Shown here one piece after another: positions 34,249-42,464 of a stretch of 64,000 nucleotides of DNA. The stretch is from WHTX01 sp038255145 (GTDB taxonomy: Bacteria > Actinomycetota > Acidimicrobiia > Acidimicrobiales > CAIXPF01): the NCBI GenBank assembly GCA_038255145.1, contig JBBSLP010000020.1:1-64000 (forward strand), read 5' to 3'. The notes below the pieces were generated by a model. The model saw nothing but the letters and a program-made list of their open reading frames with translations, was not told the DNA's origin and did not search any database. The translations under genes and the position numbers were made by a program. Positions within the stretch are counted from its first letter, which is position 1; each line of letters opens with the position of its first letter.

Positions 34249-35712
34249 GTGCCCACGTCGATGGTCAGCGAACGACCGAAGCTGCCTGACGGCATCATCG
34301 CCGTCGTCAAGGCCGACTGCCCCACCTGTGTGCTGGTGGCGCCGGTGCTGGGGGAGCTCGTCGAGCGGGGGGTGGCACTGACCGTCTACACCCAGGACGA
34401 CCCCGCCTTCCCCACCACCGTGCTCGACCCCCGCCACGACGCCGACCTGGCCGTGTCCTGGCACTACGACATCGACGCCGTGCCCACGCTGCTGCGCATC
34501 GAGGGTGGGGTCGAGGTCGAGCGCACCGAGGGTTGGCTGCGTCCCCTGTGGGAGCGCTTCACCGGTGTGCACGGCCTGGGCGAGGGGCTGCCCGAGCACC
34601 GTCCCGGGTGCGGGTCCCTCAGCGTGGACCCCGACCGGGCCGACGAGCTGCGCATCCGCTTCGAGGGCGGCATCCTCCACTCGCGCCGACTGCAGTTGGC
34701 TGCGCTGGAGGACGAGATGGAGCTGGCCTTCGAGCGGGGCTGGAGCGACGGCCTGCCCGTGGTGCCCCCGACCGAGGCCCGGGTCCTGCGCATGCTCGAA
34801 GGCACCACCCGGGACCCCCAGGAGATCGTGGCCATCGTGCCCCCCGACCTGGTGCCGGTCACGGTGGAGAAGGTGGCCATCAACGCCGTGCTCGCCGGGT
34901 GCAAGCCCGAGTACCTGCCCGTGGTGCTGGCTGCGGTCGAGGCGGCGTGCACCGACGAGTTCAACATCCACGGCCTCCTGTGCACCACCTACTTCTCCGG
35001 GCCCGTGGTCATCGTGAACGGGCCCATCACCAAGCGCATCGGCATGAACAGCGGGGTGAACTGCCTGGGCCAGGGCAACCGGGCCAACTCCACCATCGGG
35101 CGGGCCCTGCAGCTGGTGGTGCGCAACATCGGGGGCGGTGAGCCCGGCGGCATCGACCGGGCCGCCCTGGGCAGCCCGGGCAAGCTGGGCTGGTGCTTCG
35201 CCGAGGACGAGGACGGTTCGCCGTGGGAGTCCCTGGCCACCGAGCGCGGCTTCGCCCCGGGGACGTCGACGGTCAGCCTGTTCCCCGGCCACGGCCCCAG
35301 CTCGGTCGTCGACCAGATCTCGCGGCGACCCGAATCCCTGGTGCGCACGTTCGCCGCCAAGTTGCGGGCGGTGAACAACACCAAGCTCGTCGGGGGCATG
35401 GGCGTGGTCATGGTCATCACCCCCGAGCACGCCCGGGTGTTCAGCGACGCCGGCTGGGACAAGTCCCGGCTGCGGGACGAGCTGCTCGGGCTGTTGCAGA
35501 TCGACGGGGCCGAGCTGGTGCGGGGGGCGGGCGGCATCGACGAGGGCGTCCCCGCCGAGATCGCCCTGGGCCGCACCCTGCCCAAGTTCCGGGCCGAGGA
35601 CCTGACCTTCGTGCACGCCGGCGGGCGGGCGGGCATGTTCTCGGCCATCATCGAGGGATGGGTGTCGGGCAAGACCGGTAGCCAGCTCACCACGTGGGAG
35701 GTGCGGACATGA
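34249..35712 (+). CDS. Thioredoxin-like domain fused to a large UGSC-associated domain
   Basis: 487 residues from GTG 34249. Residues about 12-105 look like a thioredoxin fold with active site ADCPTCVLVAP (CPTC) and the cis-Pro segment YDIDAVPTLLRIEGG. The remaining ~370 residues form an unrecognised conserved-looking domain with RGWSDGLPVVPPTEARVLRM, VVIVNGPITKRIGMNSGVNC and LVGGMGVVMVITPEHARVF, containing several Cys (GCGSLS, LAGCKPEY, LLCTTYF, VNCLGQG). The stop overlaps the start of the selenoprotein by 4 bases, so the two proteins are made together. A redox enzyme complex is likely; the substrate is not known. Confidence 0.75.
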   Translation: MPTSMVSERPKLPDGIIAVVKADCPTCVLVAPVLGELVERGVALTVYTQDDPAFPTTVLDPRHDADLAVSWHYDIDAVPTLLRIEGGVEVERTEGWLRPLWERFTGVHGLGEGLPEHRPGCGSLSVDPDRADELRIRFEGGILHSRRLQLAALEDEMELAFERGWSDGLPVVPPTEARVLRMLEGTTRDPQEIVAIVPPDLVPVTVEKVAINAVLAGCKPEYLPVVLAAVEAACTDEFNIHGLLCTTYFSGPVVIVNGPITKRIGMNSGVNCLGQGNRANSTIGRALQLVVRNIGGGEPGGIDRAALGSPGKLGWCFAEDEDGSPWESLATERGFAPGTSTVSLFPGHGPSSVVDQISRRPESLVRTFAAKLRAVNNTKLVGGMGVVMVITPEHARVFSDAGWDKSRLRDELLGLLQIDGAELVRGAGGIDEGVPAEIALGRTLPKFRAEDLTFVHAGGRAGMFSAIIEGWVSGKTGSQLTTWEVRT

Positions 35713-36278
35713 CAGCGACGTCCAGCGTTGCGACATCGGAGCCCCAGGCCACGACGGCCCGGGTCCTCCTCGACCCGACCGGCGAGCGACGGGCCGCGGT
35801 CCGCGAGCGGGTGGCCCGGCCCGGCACCATCGACGGGGCGGTGATCGGCCTGCTCGACATCAGCAAGCCCCGGGGACGCCAGTTCCTCGACCGCCTCGAG
35901 GAGCTGCTGGTGGCCGAGGGGGCGTCGGTGCGGCGCTACGCCAAGCCCACCTTCACCAAGCCCGCTCCCGCCGACCTGCGCTACCAGATCTCCCAGGAGT
36001 GCACGCTCGTCATCGAAGCCCTCGCTGATTGAGGCAGTTGCACGTCGTGCAGTGTGCACGACATCACCGACCTCGAGGCTCGAGGACTGCCGGGTGTGTT
36101 CCTGGCCAGCACGGAGTTCGTGGCTGCGGCCATCGCCCAATCCACCGCCCTGGGCTTCGACCCGGCGCGGGTCTTCGTCCCCCACCCCATCCAGGACCGC
36201 ACCGATGACGAGATGCGGGCCCTGGCCGACGGTGCCTTCCCGGAGATCCTGAGCCACATCCGCGCCACCGGCACCTGA
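35709..36278 (+). CDS. UGSC-family selenoprotein with an in-frame TGA (Sec108)
   Basis: Read through the TGA at 36030-36032, the frame gives 189 residues. The middle is QECTLVIEALAD-U-GSCTSCSVHD, so TGA is followed by GSC, the defining motif of the UGSC (seleno)protein family. Downstream coding (HDITDLEARGLPGVFLASTE to HPIQDRTDDEMRALADGAFP) keeps strong third-position GC and reaches a stop at 36278. U108, C111 and C114 would form a redox centre. ATG 35709 overlaps the upstream gene by 4 bases. A hairpin with SECIS geometry starts 11 bases after the TGA. Selenocysteine insertion needs SelA, SelB, SelC and SelD, which must be elsewhere. If they are absent, this would be two fragments. Confidence 0.85.
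36044..36062 (+). promoter_or_regulatory. Bacterial SECIS-like hairpin after the Sec codon
   Basis: Arms GTCGTGCA (36044-36051) and TGCACGAC (36055-36062), loop GTG. The stem is perfect, the apical loop starts with G, and the loop lies 19 nt after the TGA, inside the range of bacterial SECIS elements read by SelB. Confidence 0.7.
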
Positions 36279-36440
36279 GCTGGTGGCCTCCCGGGCGTTG
36301 GTGTCGACCCTGGCCATCACGGCCCGGTCGACACCTGACCCGGGGATCGGGCTCGATGACGAGGGGGTCGTCCAGGGCGGCTGGAGCTGGACTGTCGTAC
36401 CCGTCAGGGATCATGGGGTCATGGCGAGGCGGAGCGACAG

Positions 36441-37318
36441 GTGGCGGCCGTGGCGCGCCGCCAACATGGGTTGGTCACGAGAGACCAAGCCGTGACGGCA
36501 GGGATGTCGGTCAGCCTGGTACCGGGCCCTGGATCGGGGTCGCTTCGAGCTCGTGCACTCCGGGGTGGCCCGGGCCGCCGGCGCCCCCATCAATGATGGG
36601 CAGCGCATCCTCGGCTCGGTGTTGGCCTGCGGCGGCGGCACGGTGGCATCCCATTCGGCCGCAGCGCGGGTCTGGGGTCTGCAGCTCCCCCGCTGGCGCC
36701 TGGAGGTCATCTCGGCGCAGCGGGACAGCCGACGTGCTCCAGCCGGGGTGCTCGTCCATCGGCCCAGTGACCGGGTCGACCTGTGGCCGGCCCGCCGGGG
36801 CGGCATCCCGGTCACGAACCCACTCCGGCTGCTCGTCGACCTAGGGGCTGTCGTACCGCTCGGCTCACTCGAAGCTGCGCTCGACCAGTTCGTCGTGGCC
36901 GGGACGGTGGACGTCGCCGCCGTGCGGACCACCCTCGACCGTCACGCCGGGCGCGGGCGGGCCGTCGCGCACCATCCTCGATCGATGGTGCCTCGCTGAT
37001 CAGCGTCCCGATTCGGTGGCCGAATCGGCAATGGCCCGCCTGCTCGACGCTGCGGGGGTCCCCACCCCTGCCTGCCACCTCCCGATCGGCCCCTACGAGG
37101 TCGACTTCGCCTGGCCCGAAGCGCTCGTTGCTCTCGAGGTGGATGGTTGGGCGGTCCACGGCCGACGGGAGGCCTTCGAGGCAGATCGGCGACGGGACCT
37201 GCACCTACAGGCCCTGGGCTGGCGAGTTCTCCATGTCAGCGCCGCAGCTGCGCTCCGTGGCTCGTTGGTGACGGCGCGCCACGTGGCCGAGGTGCTCATG
37301 GTCATCCAGGCGGCCTGA
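36441..37318 (+). pseudogene. Frameshifted AbiEi-like/DUF559 protein
   Basis: Three consecutive pieces in three frames: from GTG 36441 (AAVARRQHGLVTRDQAVTAG), then from about 36510 (SAWYRALDRGRFELVHSGVA to DLGAVVPLGSLEAALDQFV), then from about 36960 (RTILDRWCLADQRPDSVAES and the DUF559 nuclease-like EVDFAWPEALVALEVDGWAV). Each change is +1. The whole corresponds to a common actinobacterial protein with an AbiEi-like winged-helix start and a Vsr-like DUF559 end. Two independent frameshifts indicate decay, or errors in the assembly. Confidence 0.75.
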
Positions 37319-37341
37319 CTCCGTTCTCGGGTAGATGCATC

Positions 37342-37388
37342 GTTCTCGGGCAGATGCGTCCCACCTTCGGGACAGGATTGCCCGAGAA
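37342..37388. repeat. Palindromic element A, two-stem hairpin
   Basis: Outer arms TTCTCGGGCA (37343-37352) and TGCCCGAGAA (37379-37388); inner arms GTCCC (37358-37362) and GGGAC (37369-37373), loop ACCTTC. A partial third copy of its left end (GTTCTCGGGTAGATGCATC) lies at 37323-37341. Confidence 0.85.
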
Positions 37389-37420
37389 GCTGGATCGCCG
37401 TCCCTTCCGGCCCGGCGGGT

Positions 37421-37470
37421 GGTTCTCGGGTGATTGCGTCCCAGAATCGGGACGGGATTGCCCGAGAACC
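37421..37470. repeat. Palindromic element B, same design as element A
   Basis: Outer arms GGTTCTCGGG (37421-37430) and CCCGAGAACC (37461-37470); inner arms GTCCC (37438-37442) and GGGAC (37449-37453). Elements A and B share both stems and most of the sequence between them, in the gap between convergent genes. Confidence 0.85.
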
Positions 37471-37516
37471 GCCAGCTCCGGTGCGCCTTCCGGCTGGACA
37501 CCGTCGGACAGCTGGG

Positions 37517-38191
37517 TCAGCTGTGGAACATGGCGTCGTGGGTGTCTTCGGTGGTCTGGCCGGGGACGTGGCCGTAGGTCTCCATGAAGACGCGGCACAT
37601 CTCGTCCCAGGGGAACTCGACGAACTCGCCCCGCTGGTTGACGTACTCCATGTGCTGGCGGCCGTCGACGTCGAACTCGTGGTAGAGCGAGTCGTTGACG
37701 CCGTCGAACTCGATGGGCTTCACGCCGAAGCGCTCGCACATCTCGATGTTGAAGGCCGACGTCGCCTTCACCCACTGGCCGTCGATCAGGAACGTCGAGT
37801 AGCCGTGGAAGGCGAACAGGTCCGTCCCCACCCGCTCGAGCAACTTCTCCGAGGCCAGGTGGTTGCGCACGTCGGCGAAGCCCAGCAGCGACGGCACCCC
37901 CACGGCCCGGGCCCCCGCCGTGAGCAGGATGGACTTGGGCACGCACCAGTTGCGGTCCTGGCCCACGATCACCGACGCCCGGTAGTCCTCGGCATCGGGC
38001 GACGACGAGTAGGGGTCGTAGCGCACCCCGTCACGCACGGCGTAGAAGAGGGCCACGGCCTTGTCGCGGTCGCTCGTCTGGCCCCGCACGGCGTCATGGG
38101 CCCAGTCCTGCACCGCGGGCTGGTCGCTGTCGACGTAGTGGGTGGCACGCAGGGCGTCCTCGCGGCTCGCCTTCGGGGGGCTCGTGGTCAT
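37517..38191 (-). CDS. Transglutaminase-like domain protein
   Basis: 224 residues from ATG 38191, overlapping the mutY stop by 4 bases. The core has the Cys of the transglutaminase triad in QDRNWCVPKSILLTAGARAV, the His in FHGYSTFLIDGQW and an Asp or Asn region KATSAFNIEMCERF. Bacterial members are usually cysteine proteases or amidases. No signal peptide. Substrate unknown. Confidence 0.8.
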   Translation of the reverse strand: MTTSPPKASREDALRATHYVDSDQPAVQDWAHDAVRGQTSDRDKAVALFYAVRDGVRYDPYSSSPDAEDYRASVIVGQDRNWCVPKSILLTAGARAVGVPSLLGFADVRNHLASEKLLERVGTDLFAFHGYSTFLIDGQWVKATSAFNIEMCERFGVKPIEFDGVNDSLYHEFDVDGRQHMEYVNQRGEFVEFPWDEMCRVFMETYGHVPGQTTEDTHDAMFHS

Positions 38192-39099
38192 GGGGCGGAT
38201 CGTAGGCCGGGCAGGGACAGCTCGCCCTCCGGCCCCACCTCGGCCAGCCCGTCCGCCACCACGCCCGCGGCCACCCGGGTGGCCCGCTCCACGTCGTCGG
38301 GCCAGCCCATGACCGCAGCCAACTGGGCCCGACCGACCACGCCCACCCGCAGCGCGGCCACCAGCCGGCCCCGGCCCTGGCGGTCGGACCCCACGAAGCG
38401 GGACTGGCCGCCAGACACACCGGCCGAGCCGATGGCGGGGTCAGGGGTTGGCCAACCCGCCGCCGCCCAGGCGCAGCCGTCACGCACGGGGCACTCGCCA
38501 CAGCGGGGTGTCCGGGCCCGACACACCGTGGCCCCGAGGTCGAGCGAGGCCTGGTTCCACGCCCACCCCTGCCCTACGGGGACGGCGGCATCGGCCCGGG
38601 CCTGGGCATCGCCCGCGGCCAGGCGGCGGCCGGCCCGGCGGGCCAGGACCCGGGCCACGTTGGTGTCGAGCACCCCCACGTCGGCCTCGAAGGCGAAGGC
38701 CAGGACAGCCCGGGCCGTGTAGGGCCCGATGCCGGGCAGGGCCAGCAGCGAGGCCAGATCGGCGGGCAGGCCGCCGTCGTGGCACTCGACGACGGCCGAT
38801 GCCGTCCGCCACAGGTTCAGGGCGCGGCGGTTGTAACCGAGACCGGCCCACTCCCCCACCACGTCACCGGCCGGCGCGGCCGCGCACGCGGCGGGCGTGG
38901 GGAAGCGGGCCAGGAAGGCGTGCCAGCGGGGCACGACCCGATCCACCTGGGTCTGCTGCAGCATCACCTCGCTGACCAGCACCTCCCACGGGTCCCGGGT
39001 CCGCCGCCAGGGCAGGTCCCGGGCCCGTTCCGTCGACCACCACGTCAGCAGCCTGGTGTCGACGCCGGCATCCCCGACATCGTCGCCGGGCGTGCTCAG
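38188..39099 (-). CDS. mutY: A/G-specific adenine glycosylase MutY
   Basis: Removes adenine mispaired with 8-oxoguanine. The catalytic Glu is in VSEVMLQQTQVDRVVPRW, the HhH with Asp in LPGIGPYTARAVLAFAFEAD and VLDTNVARVLARR, and the [4Fe-4S] cluster motif CRARTPRCGECPVRDGC is complete. No NUDIX-type C-terminal domain; a short helical tail replaces it, as in many actinobacteria. About 300 residues. The start is uncertain: no ATG or GTG lies in frame near the expected N-terminus, so a CTG at 39099, overlapping the mch stop, is assumed. Confidence 0.88.
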   Translation of the reverse strand: MSTPGDDVGDAGVDTRLLTWWSTERARDLPWRRTRDPWEVLVSEVMLQQTQVDRVVPRWHAFLARFPTPAACAAAPAGDVVGEWAGLGYNRRALNLWRTASAVVECHDGGLPADLASLLALPGIGPYTARAVLAFAFEADVGVLDTNVARVLARRAGRRLAAGDAQARADAAVPVGQGWAWNQASLDLGATVCRARTPRCGECPVRDGCAWAAAGWPTPDPAIGSAGVSGGQSRFVGSDRQGRGRLVAALRVGVVGRAQLAAVMGWPDDVERATRVAAGVVADGLAEVGPEGELSLPGLRSAP

Positions 39100-39611
39100 C
39101 CCCAGATCGTGTCGCTGTCGTAGGGGCGCTGGCGGACGGGGCCGTCGGCCTTCTTCCAGATCATCACCCGGCGCTTGAAGTAGCAGACCTCTTCGCCCCG
39201 CTGGTTGATGCCCTTGGTCTCCACCGTCACCACGCCCCGGTCGGGCCGCGACGCCGACTCGCGCTTCTCCAGCACCCGGGTCTCGGCGTAGATGGTGTCG
39301 CCGTGGAAGGTGGGCATCTTGTGCTGCAGGGTCTCGACCTCGAGGTTGGCGATGGCCGCACCCGACACGTCGGGCACGCTCATGCCCAGGACCAGGGAGT
39401 ACACCAGGTTGCCCACGACCACGTTCTTGCCCTGCACGCTCTCGTGCTCGGCGAACCACACGTTGGTGTGCAGGGGGTGGTGGTTCATGGTGATCATGCA
39501 GAACAGGTGGTCATCGGCCTCGGTGATGGTCTTGCCCGGCCAGTGCTTGTAGACGTCCCCGACCTCGAAGTCCTCGTAGTAGCGGCCGAAGGGGCGCTCA
39601 AAGCTGGTCAT
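39096..39611 (-). CDS. MaoC-family hydratase, probable mesaconyl-CoA hydratase
   Basis: 171 residues from ATG 39611 (MTSFERPFGRYYEDFEVGDV). Single hotdog domain with hydratase-2-like segment ITEADDHLFCMITMNHHPLH and the end YETR-type VETLQHKMPTFHGDTIYAET. Divergent from mcd and two genes from mcl, so hydration of mesaconyl-CoA to methylmalyl-CoA in the ethylmalonyl-CoA pathway is the best fit. Family membership is sure; the specific reaction is inferred from neighbours. Confidence 0.82.
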   Translation of the reverse strand: MTSFERPFGRYYEDFEVGDVYKHWPGKTITEADDHLFCMITMNHHPLHTNVWFAEHESVQGKNVVVGNLVYSLVLGMSVPDVSGAAIANLEVETLQHKMPTFHGDTIYAETRVLEKRESASRPDRGVVTVETKGINQRGEEVCYFKRRVMIWKKADGPVRQRPYDSDTIWG

Positions 39612-39773
39612 GGCGGGGCAGCGTAGGGACTGGGCGCCCTCCTTCGTCAACCTGCCGCCGACCTGCCGCCGACCTGCCCGCCGCCTGTTCGTCCCGCCCG
39701 TCCCGCCCGGCGGCCAACCGTGCCGCGGTGGAAGATGTGTTGGAGGGCACGACCCCTCGGTATTCTTCGCGCC

Positions 39774-41378
39774 ATGAGCAGCGTCGATCTCCAGGAAGCC
39801 GCCGCAGCGATCGAGGCCGCCCACGGCGTGGTGCGCAAGGGCATCGATCAGCTGAAGGCCGCCGGCCCCACCGCGGTGGACACCCAGCAGGTGCTGGCCT
39901 ACGACCTGGCCCACGCGGCCTCGGCCCTGGAGGCGGCCCGGGGCATGCTGGACTACGGGTCCCGGGGCGACGTCGAGGGCCGGCTGGCCGTGGCCTTCGT
40001 GGCCGACGCCGTGGGCGACATCGCCGCCAAGCTGTGGGGGCGCGAGGCCCAGTGGGGGGTGGGCCCCGACGCCCTCGACGCCGCCCGGGCCTTCGTCACC
40101 GCCTACCGGGACCCCGAGTTCCTGTCCGCCCTGGCCGGCGAGCCCGGCCCCCGCCACCTCGACCCCGACTTCGAGATGGTGCAGGACGCCTTCCGGCGCT
40201 TCGCCGAGGAGAAGATCGCCCCCCGGGCCGAGCACATCCACCGCCAGAACACCGACATCCCCGAGGACATCATCTCCGGCCTGGGCGAGATGGGGGCCTT
40301 CGGCCTCTCCATCGCCGAGGAGCACGGTGGCTACGCCTCGGGCGGCGAGAGCGACTACCTGGGCATGGTCATCGCCACGGAGGAGCTGTCCCGCGCCTCG
40401 CTGGGCGCGGGCGGGTCGCTCATCACCCGGCCCGAGATCCTGGCCCGGGCGCTGGAAGCCGGGGGGACCGACGAGCAGAAGGCGGCCTGGCTGCCCCGCC
40501 TGGCCACCGGCGAGATCATGGCCGCGGTGGCCCTGACCGAGCCCGACTACGGCTCCGACGTGGCCGGCCTCAAGGTCACGGCCACCCGCACCGAGGGCGG
40601 CTGGCTCATCAACGGCGTCAAGACCTGGTGCACGTTCGCGGCCCGGGCCGACGTGCTCATGCTCCTGGCCCGCACCGACCCCGACCGGTCCAAGACCCAC
40701 CGGGGCCTGTCCATGTTCATCGTGCCCAAGCCCCGGGCCGAGGGTCACGGCTTCCGCTTCACCCAGGAAGCCGGCGGTGACGGCGGCGCCCCCGGCGGCG
40801 GCGTGCTCGACGGACGGGCCATCGACACCATCGGCTACCGGGGGATGCACTCCTACGAGCTGGCCTTCGATGCCTGGTTCGTGCCCGACGGCAACCTCAT
40901 CGGCGGCGACAGCGGGCTGGGCCGGGGCTTCTACTACCAGATGGCCGGGTTCGAGAACGGCCGCCTGCAGACCGCGGCCCGGGCCGTGGGCGTCATGCAG
41001 GCCGCCTACGAGGTGGCCCACGACTACGCCGCCAACCGGGTTGTGTTCGGCACGGCCATCGGTGACTACCAGCTGACCCGGGCCAAGCTCGGCCGCATGG
41101 CCGTCACCATCCAGGCCGCCCGCCAGTTCATGTACTCGGTGGGGCGCATGATGGCCAAGGGCGAGGGCCAGATGGAGGCCTCGATGGTGAAGGCCTACGT
41201 GTGCCGGGCCGCAGAATGGGTCACCCGTGAGGCCCTGCAGATCCACGGCGGCATGGGCTACGCCGAGGAGTTCACCGTCAGCCGCCTGTTCGTCGACGCC
41301 CGGGTGCTGTCGATCTTCGAAGGCGCTGACGAGACCCTGTGCCTCAAGGTCATCGCCCGCCGCCTCGTCGCCGAGTGA
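39774..41378 (+). CDS. mcd: (2S)-methylsuccinyl-CoA dehydrogenase-like acyl-CoA dehydrogenase
   Basis: 534 residues from ATG 39774. An extra N-terminal helical domain of about 130 residues (MSSVDLQEAAAAIEAAHGVV to GDIAAKLWGREAQWG) precedes the acyl-CoA dehydrogenase core; this extension is typical of Mcd, which oxidises methylsuccinyl-CoA to mesaconyl-CoA. Core signatures are EEHGGYASGGESDYL, AAVALTEPDYGSDVAG, NRVVFGTAIGDYQLTRAKL and LQIHGGMGYAEEFTVSRLFV (catalytic Glu in GYAEEF), ending FEGADETLCLKVIARRL. FAD flavoprotein. Confidence 0.87.
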   Translation: MSSVDLQEAAAAIEAAHGVVRKGIDQLKAAGPTAVDTQQVLAYDLAHAASALEAARGMLDYGSRGDVEGRLAVAFVADAVGDIAAKLWGREAQWGVGPDALDAARAFVTAYRDPEFLSALAGEPGPRHLDPDFEMVQDAFRRFAEEKIAPRAEHIHRQNTDIPEDIISGLGEMGAFGLSIAEEHGGYASGGESDYLGMVIATEELSRASLGAGGSLITRPEILARALEAGGTDEQKAAWLPRLATGEIMAAVALTEPDYGSDVAGLKVTATRTEGGWLINGVKTWCTFAARADVLMLLARTDPDRSKTHRGLSMFIVPKPRAEGHGFRFTQEAGGDGGAPGGGVLDGRAIDTIGYRGMHSYELAFDAWFVPDGNLIGGDSGLGRGFYYQMAGFENGRLQTAARAVGVMQAAYEVAHDYAANRVVFGTAIGDYQLTRAKLGRMAVTIQAARQFMYSVGRMMAKGEGQMEASMVKAYVCRAAEWVTREALQIHGGMGYAEEFTVSRLFVDARVLSIFEGADETLCLKVIARRLVAE

Positions 41379-41395
41379 CCTGAGCGAGACGCGAA

Positions 41396-41431
41396 ACGGG
41401 GCCCGGTCGGCAGTTGCCGACCGGGCCCCGT
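41396..41431. terminator. Strong bidirectional terminator between mcd and mcl
   Basis: Perfect 16-bp arms ACGGGGCCCGGTCGGC (41396-41411) and GCCGACCGGGCCCCGT (41416-41431), loop AGTT. It lies between the convergent mcd and mcl genes and can end both transcripts. Confidence 0.8.
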
Positions 41432-41446
41432 CGCGTCCGGACGTGC

Positions 41447-42382
41447 TTAGGAGTGGACCATCTTGTTGCGCTCGCCGCGGGACTTGATCTTCAGGCACAC
41501 CTTGCGGCTGGCCTCGTCGATCATCTCCTCGCCGAACATCACCGCCCCCTTGCGGTCGCCGGTGGTGGTGGCCTCGTCGTAGGCGTCGAGCACGTCGAGG
41601 GCCTTGTCGAACTGTTCCTGGGTGGGGCTGAACACCTCGTTCAGGATGGTCACCTGGTCGGGGTGCAGGGCCCACTTGCCGTCGAAGCCGAGGATGTAGG
41701 TCCGGGTGCAGTAGTCCCGGAAGCCCTCGGGGTCGCGCACCTTGACGTAGGGACCGTCGATGACCTGCAGGCCGTTGGCCCGCCCGGCCATGAGGATCTT
41801 CATGAACACGTAGTGGAAGTAGTCGCCGGGGTACTCGGGGATCTGCAGGCCCCCGGACAGGTTCGGCATCTCCATGGAGGCCGAGAAGTCGACCGGACCG
41901 AGGATGACGGTCTCGAGGCGGGGGGAGGCGGCGCAGATCTCCTCGACGTTGATCAGGCCCCGGGCCGTCTCGATCTGGGCCTCGATGCCGATGTGGCCGA
42001 TGGGGAGCCCGGCGTTCTTCTCCACCTGGGTGAGCAACAGGTCCAGCGCCACCACCTCGGCCGCGGACTGCACCTTGGGCAGCATGACCTCTTCGAGGCG
42101 CTCGCCGGCGCCGCCGACGACCTCGATGACGTCGCCGTAGGTCCACTTCGTGTCCCAGGCGTTGATGCGGACGCAGAGGACGGTCTCGCCCCAGTCCTGG
42201 TCGCGGATGGCGGCGACGACCTTCTTGCGGGCCGACTCCTTCTCGAGCGGCGAGACCGAGTCCTCCATGTCGAGGAACTTCATGTCGGCCGGCAGGCTGG
42301 GACCCTTGGCCAGCATCTTCTCGCTGGAACCGGGGATCGAAAGACAGGACCTACGCGGCAGGTCTCGGGAACGTGCTGACAT
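41447..42382 (-). CDS. mcl: HpcH/HpaI-family CoA lyase, probable malyl-CoA/methylmalyl-CoA lyase
   Basis: 311 residues from ATG 42382 (MSARSRDLPRRSCLSIPGSS). CitE/HpcH TIM barrel with DMEDSVSPLEKESARKKV, VRINAWDTKW, EVMLPKVQSAAEVVALD, GIEAQIETARGLINVEEICA, DFSASMEMPNLSG and KWALHPDQVTILNEVFSPT. Mcl splits methylmalyl-CoA to glyoxylate and propionyl-CoA. Mg2+ ligands (Glu in IEAQIET, Asp in PVDFSAS) are present. Convergent with mcd, same pathway. Confidence 0.87.
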   Translation of the reverse strand: MSARSRDLPRRSCLSIPGSSEKMLAKGPSLPADMKFLDMEDSVSPLEKESARKKVVAAIRDQDWGETVLCVRINAWDTKWTYGDVIEVVGGAGERLEEVMLPKVQSAAEVVALDLLLTQVEKNAGLPIGHIGIEAQIETARGLINVEEICAASPRLETVILGPVDFSASMEMPNLSGGLQIPEYPGDYFHYVFMKILMAGRANGLQVIDGPYVKVRDPEGFRDYCTRTYILGFDGKWALHPDQVTILNEVFSPTQEQFDKALDVLDAYDEATTTGDRKGAVMFGEEMIDEASRKVCLKIKSRGERNKMVHS

Positions 42383-42464
42383 GGGTCGGCAGCGTACGTG
42401 CCGGACGCCACGGTCGGCCAACGGTCCTGACCGCGCGGTAGCTAGCGGCGCGGCCGCTCCCCGT

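Noticed and set aside
36030..36032. TGA read as the normal stop of a 107-residue protein
   Set aside because: The same frame continues with family-conserved residues and a SECIS-like hairpin follows; a plain stop would not explain this.
37342..37470. tRNA or riboswitch in the palindromic region
   Set aside because: No cloverleaf, CCA end or known riboswitch core; stems are symmetrical repeats between converging genes.
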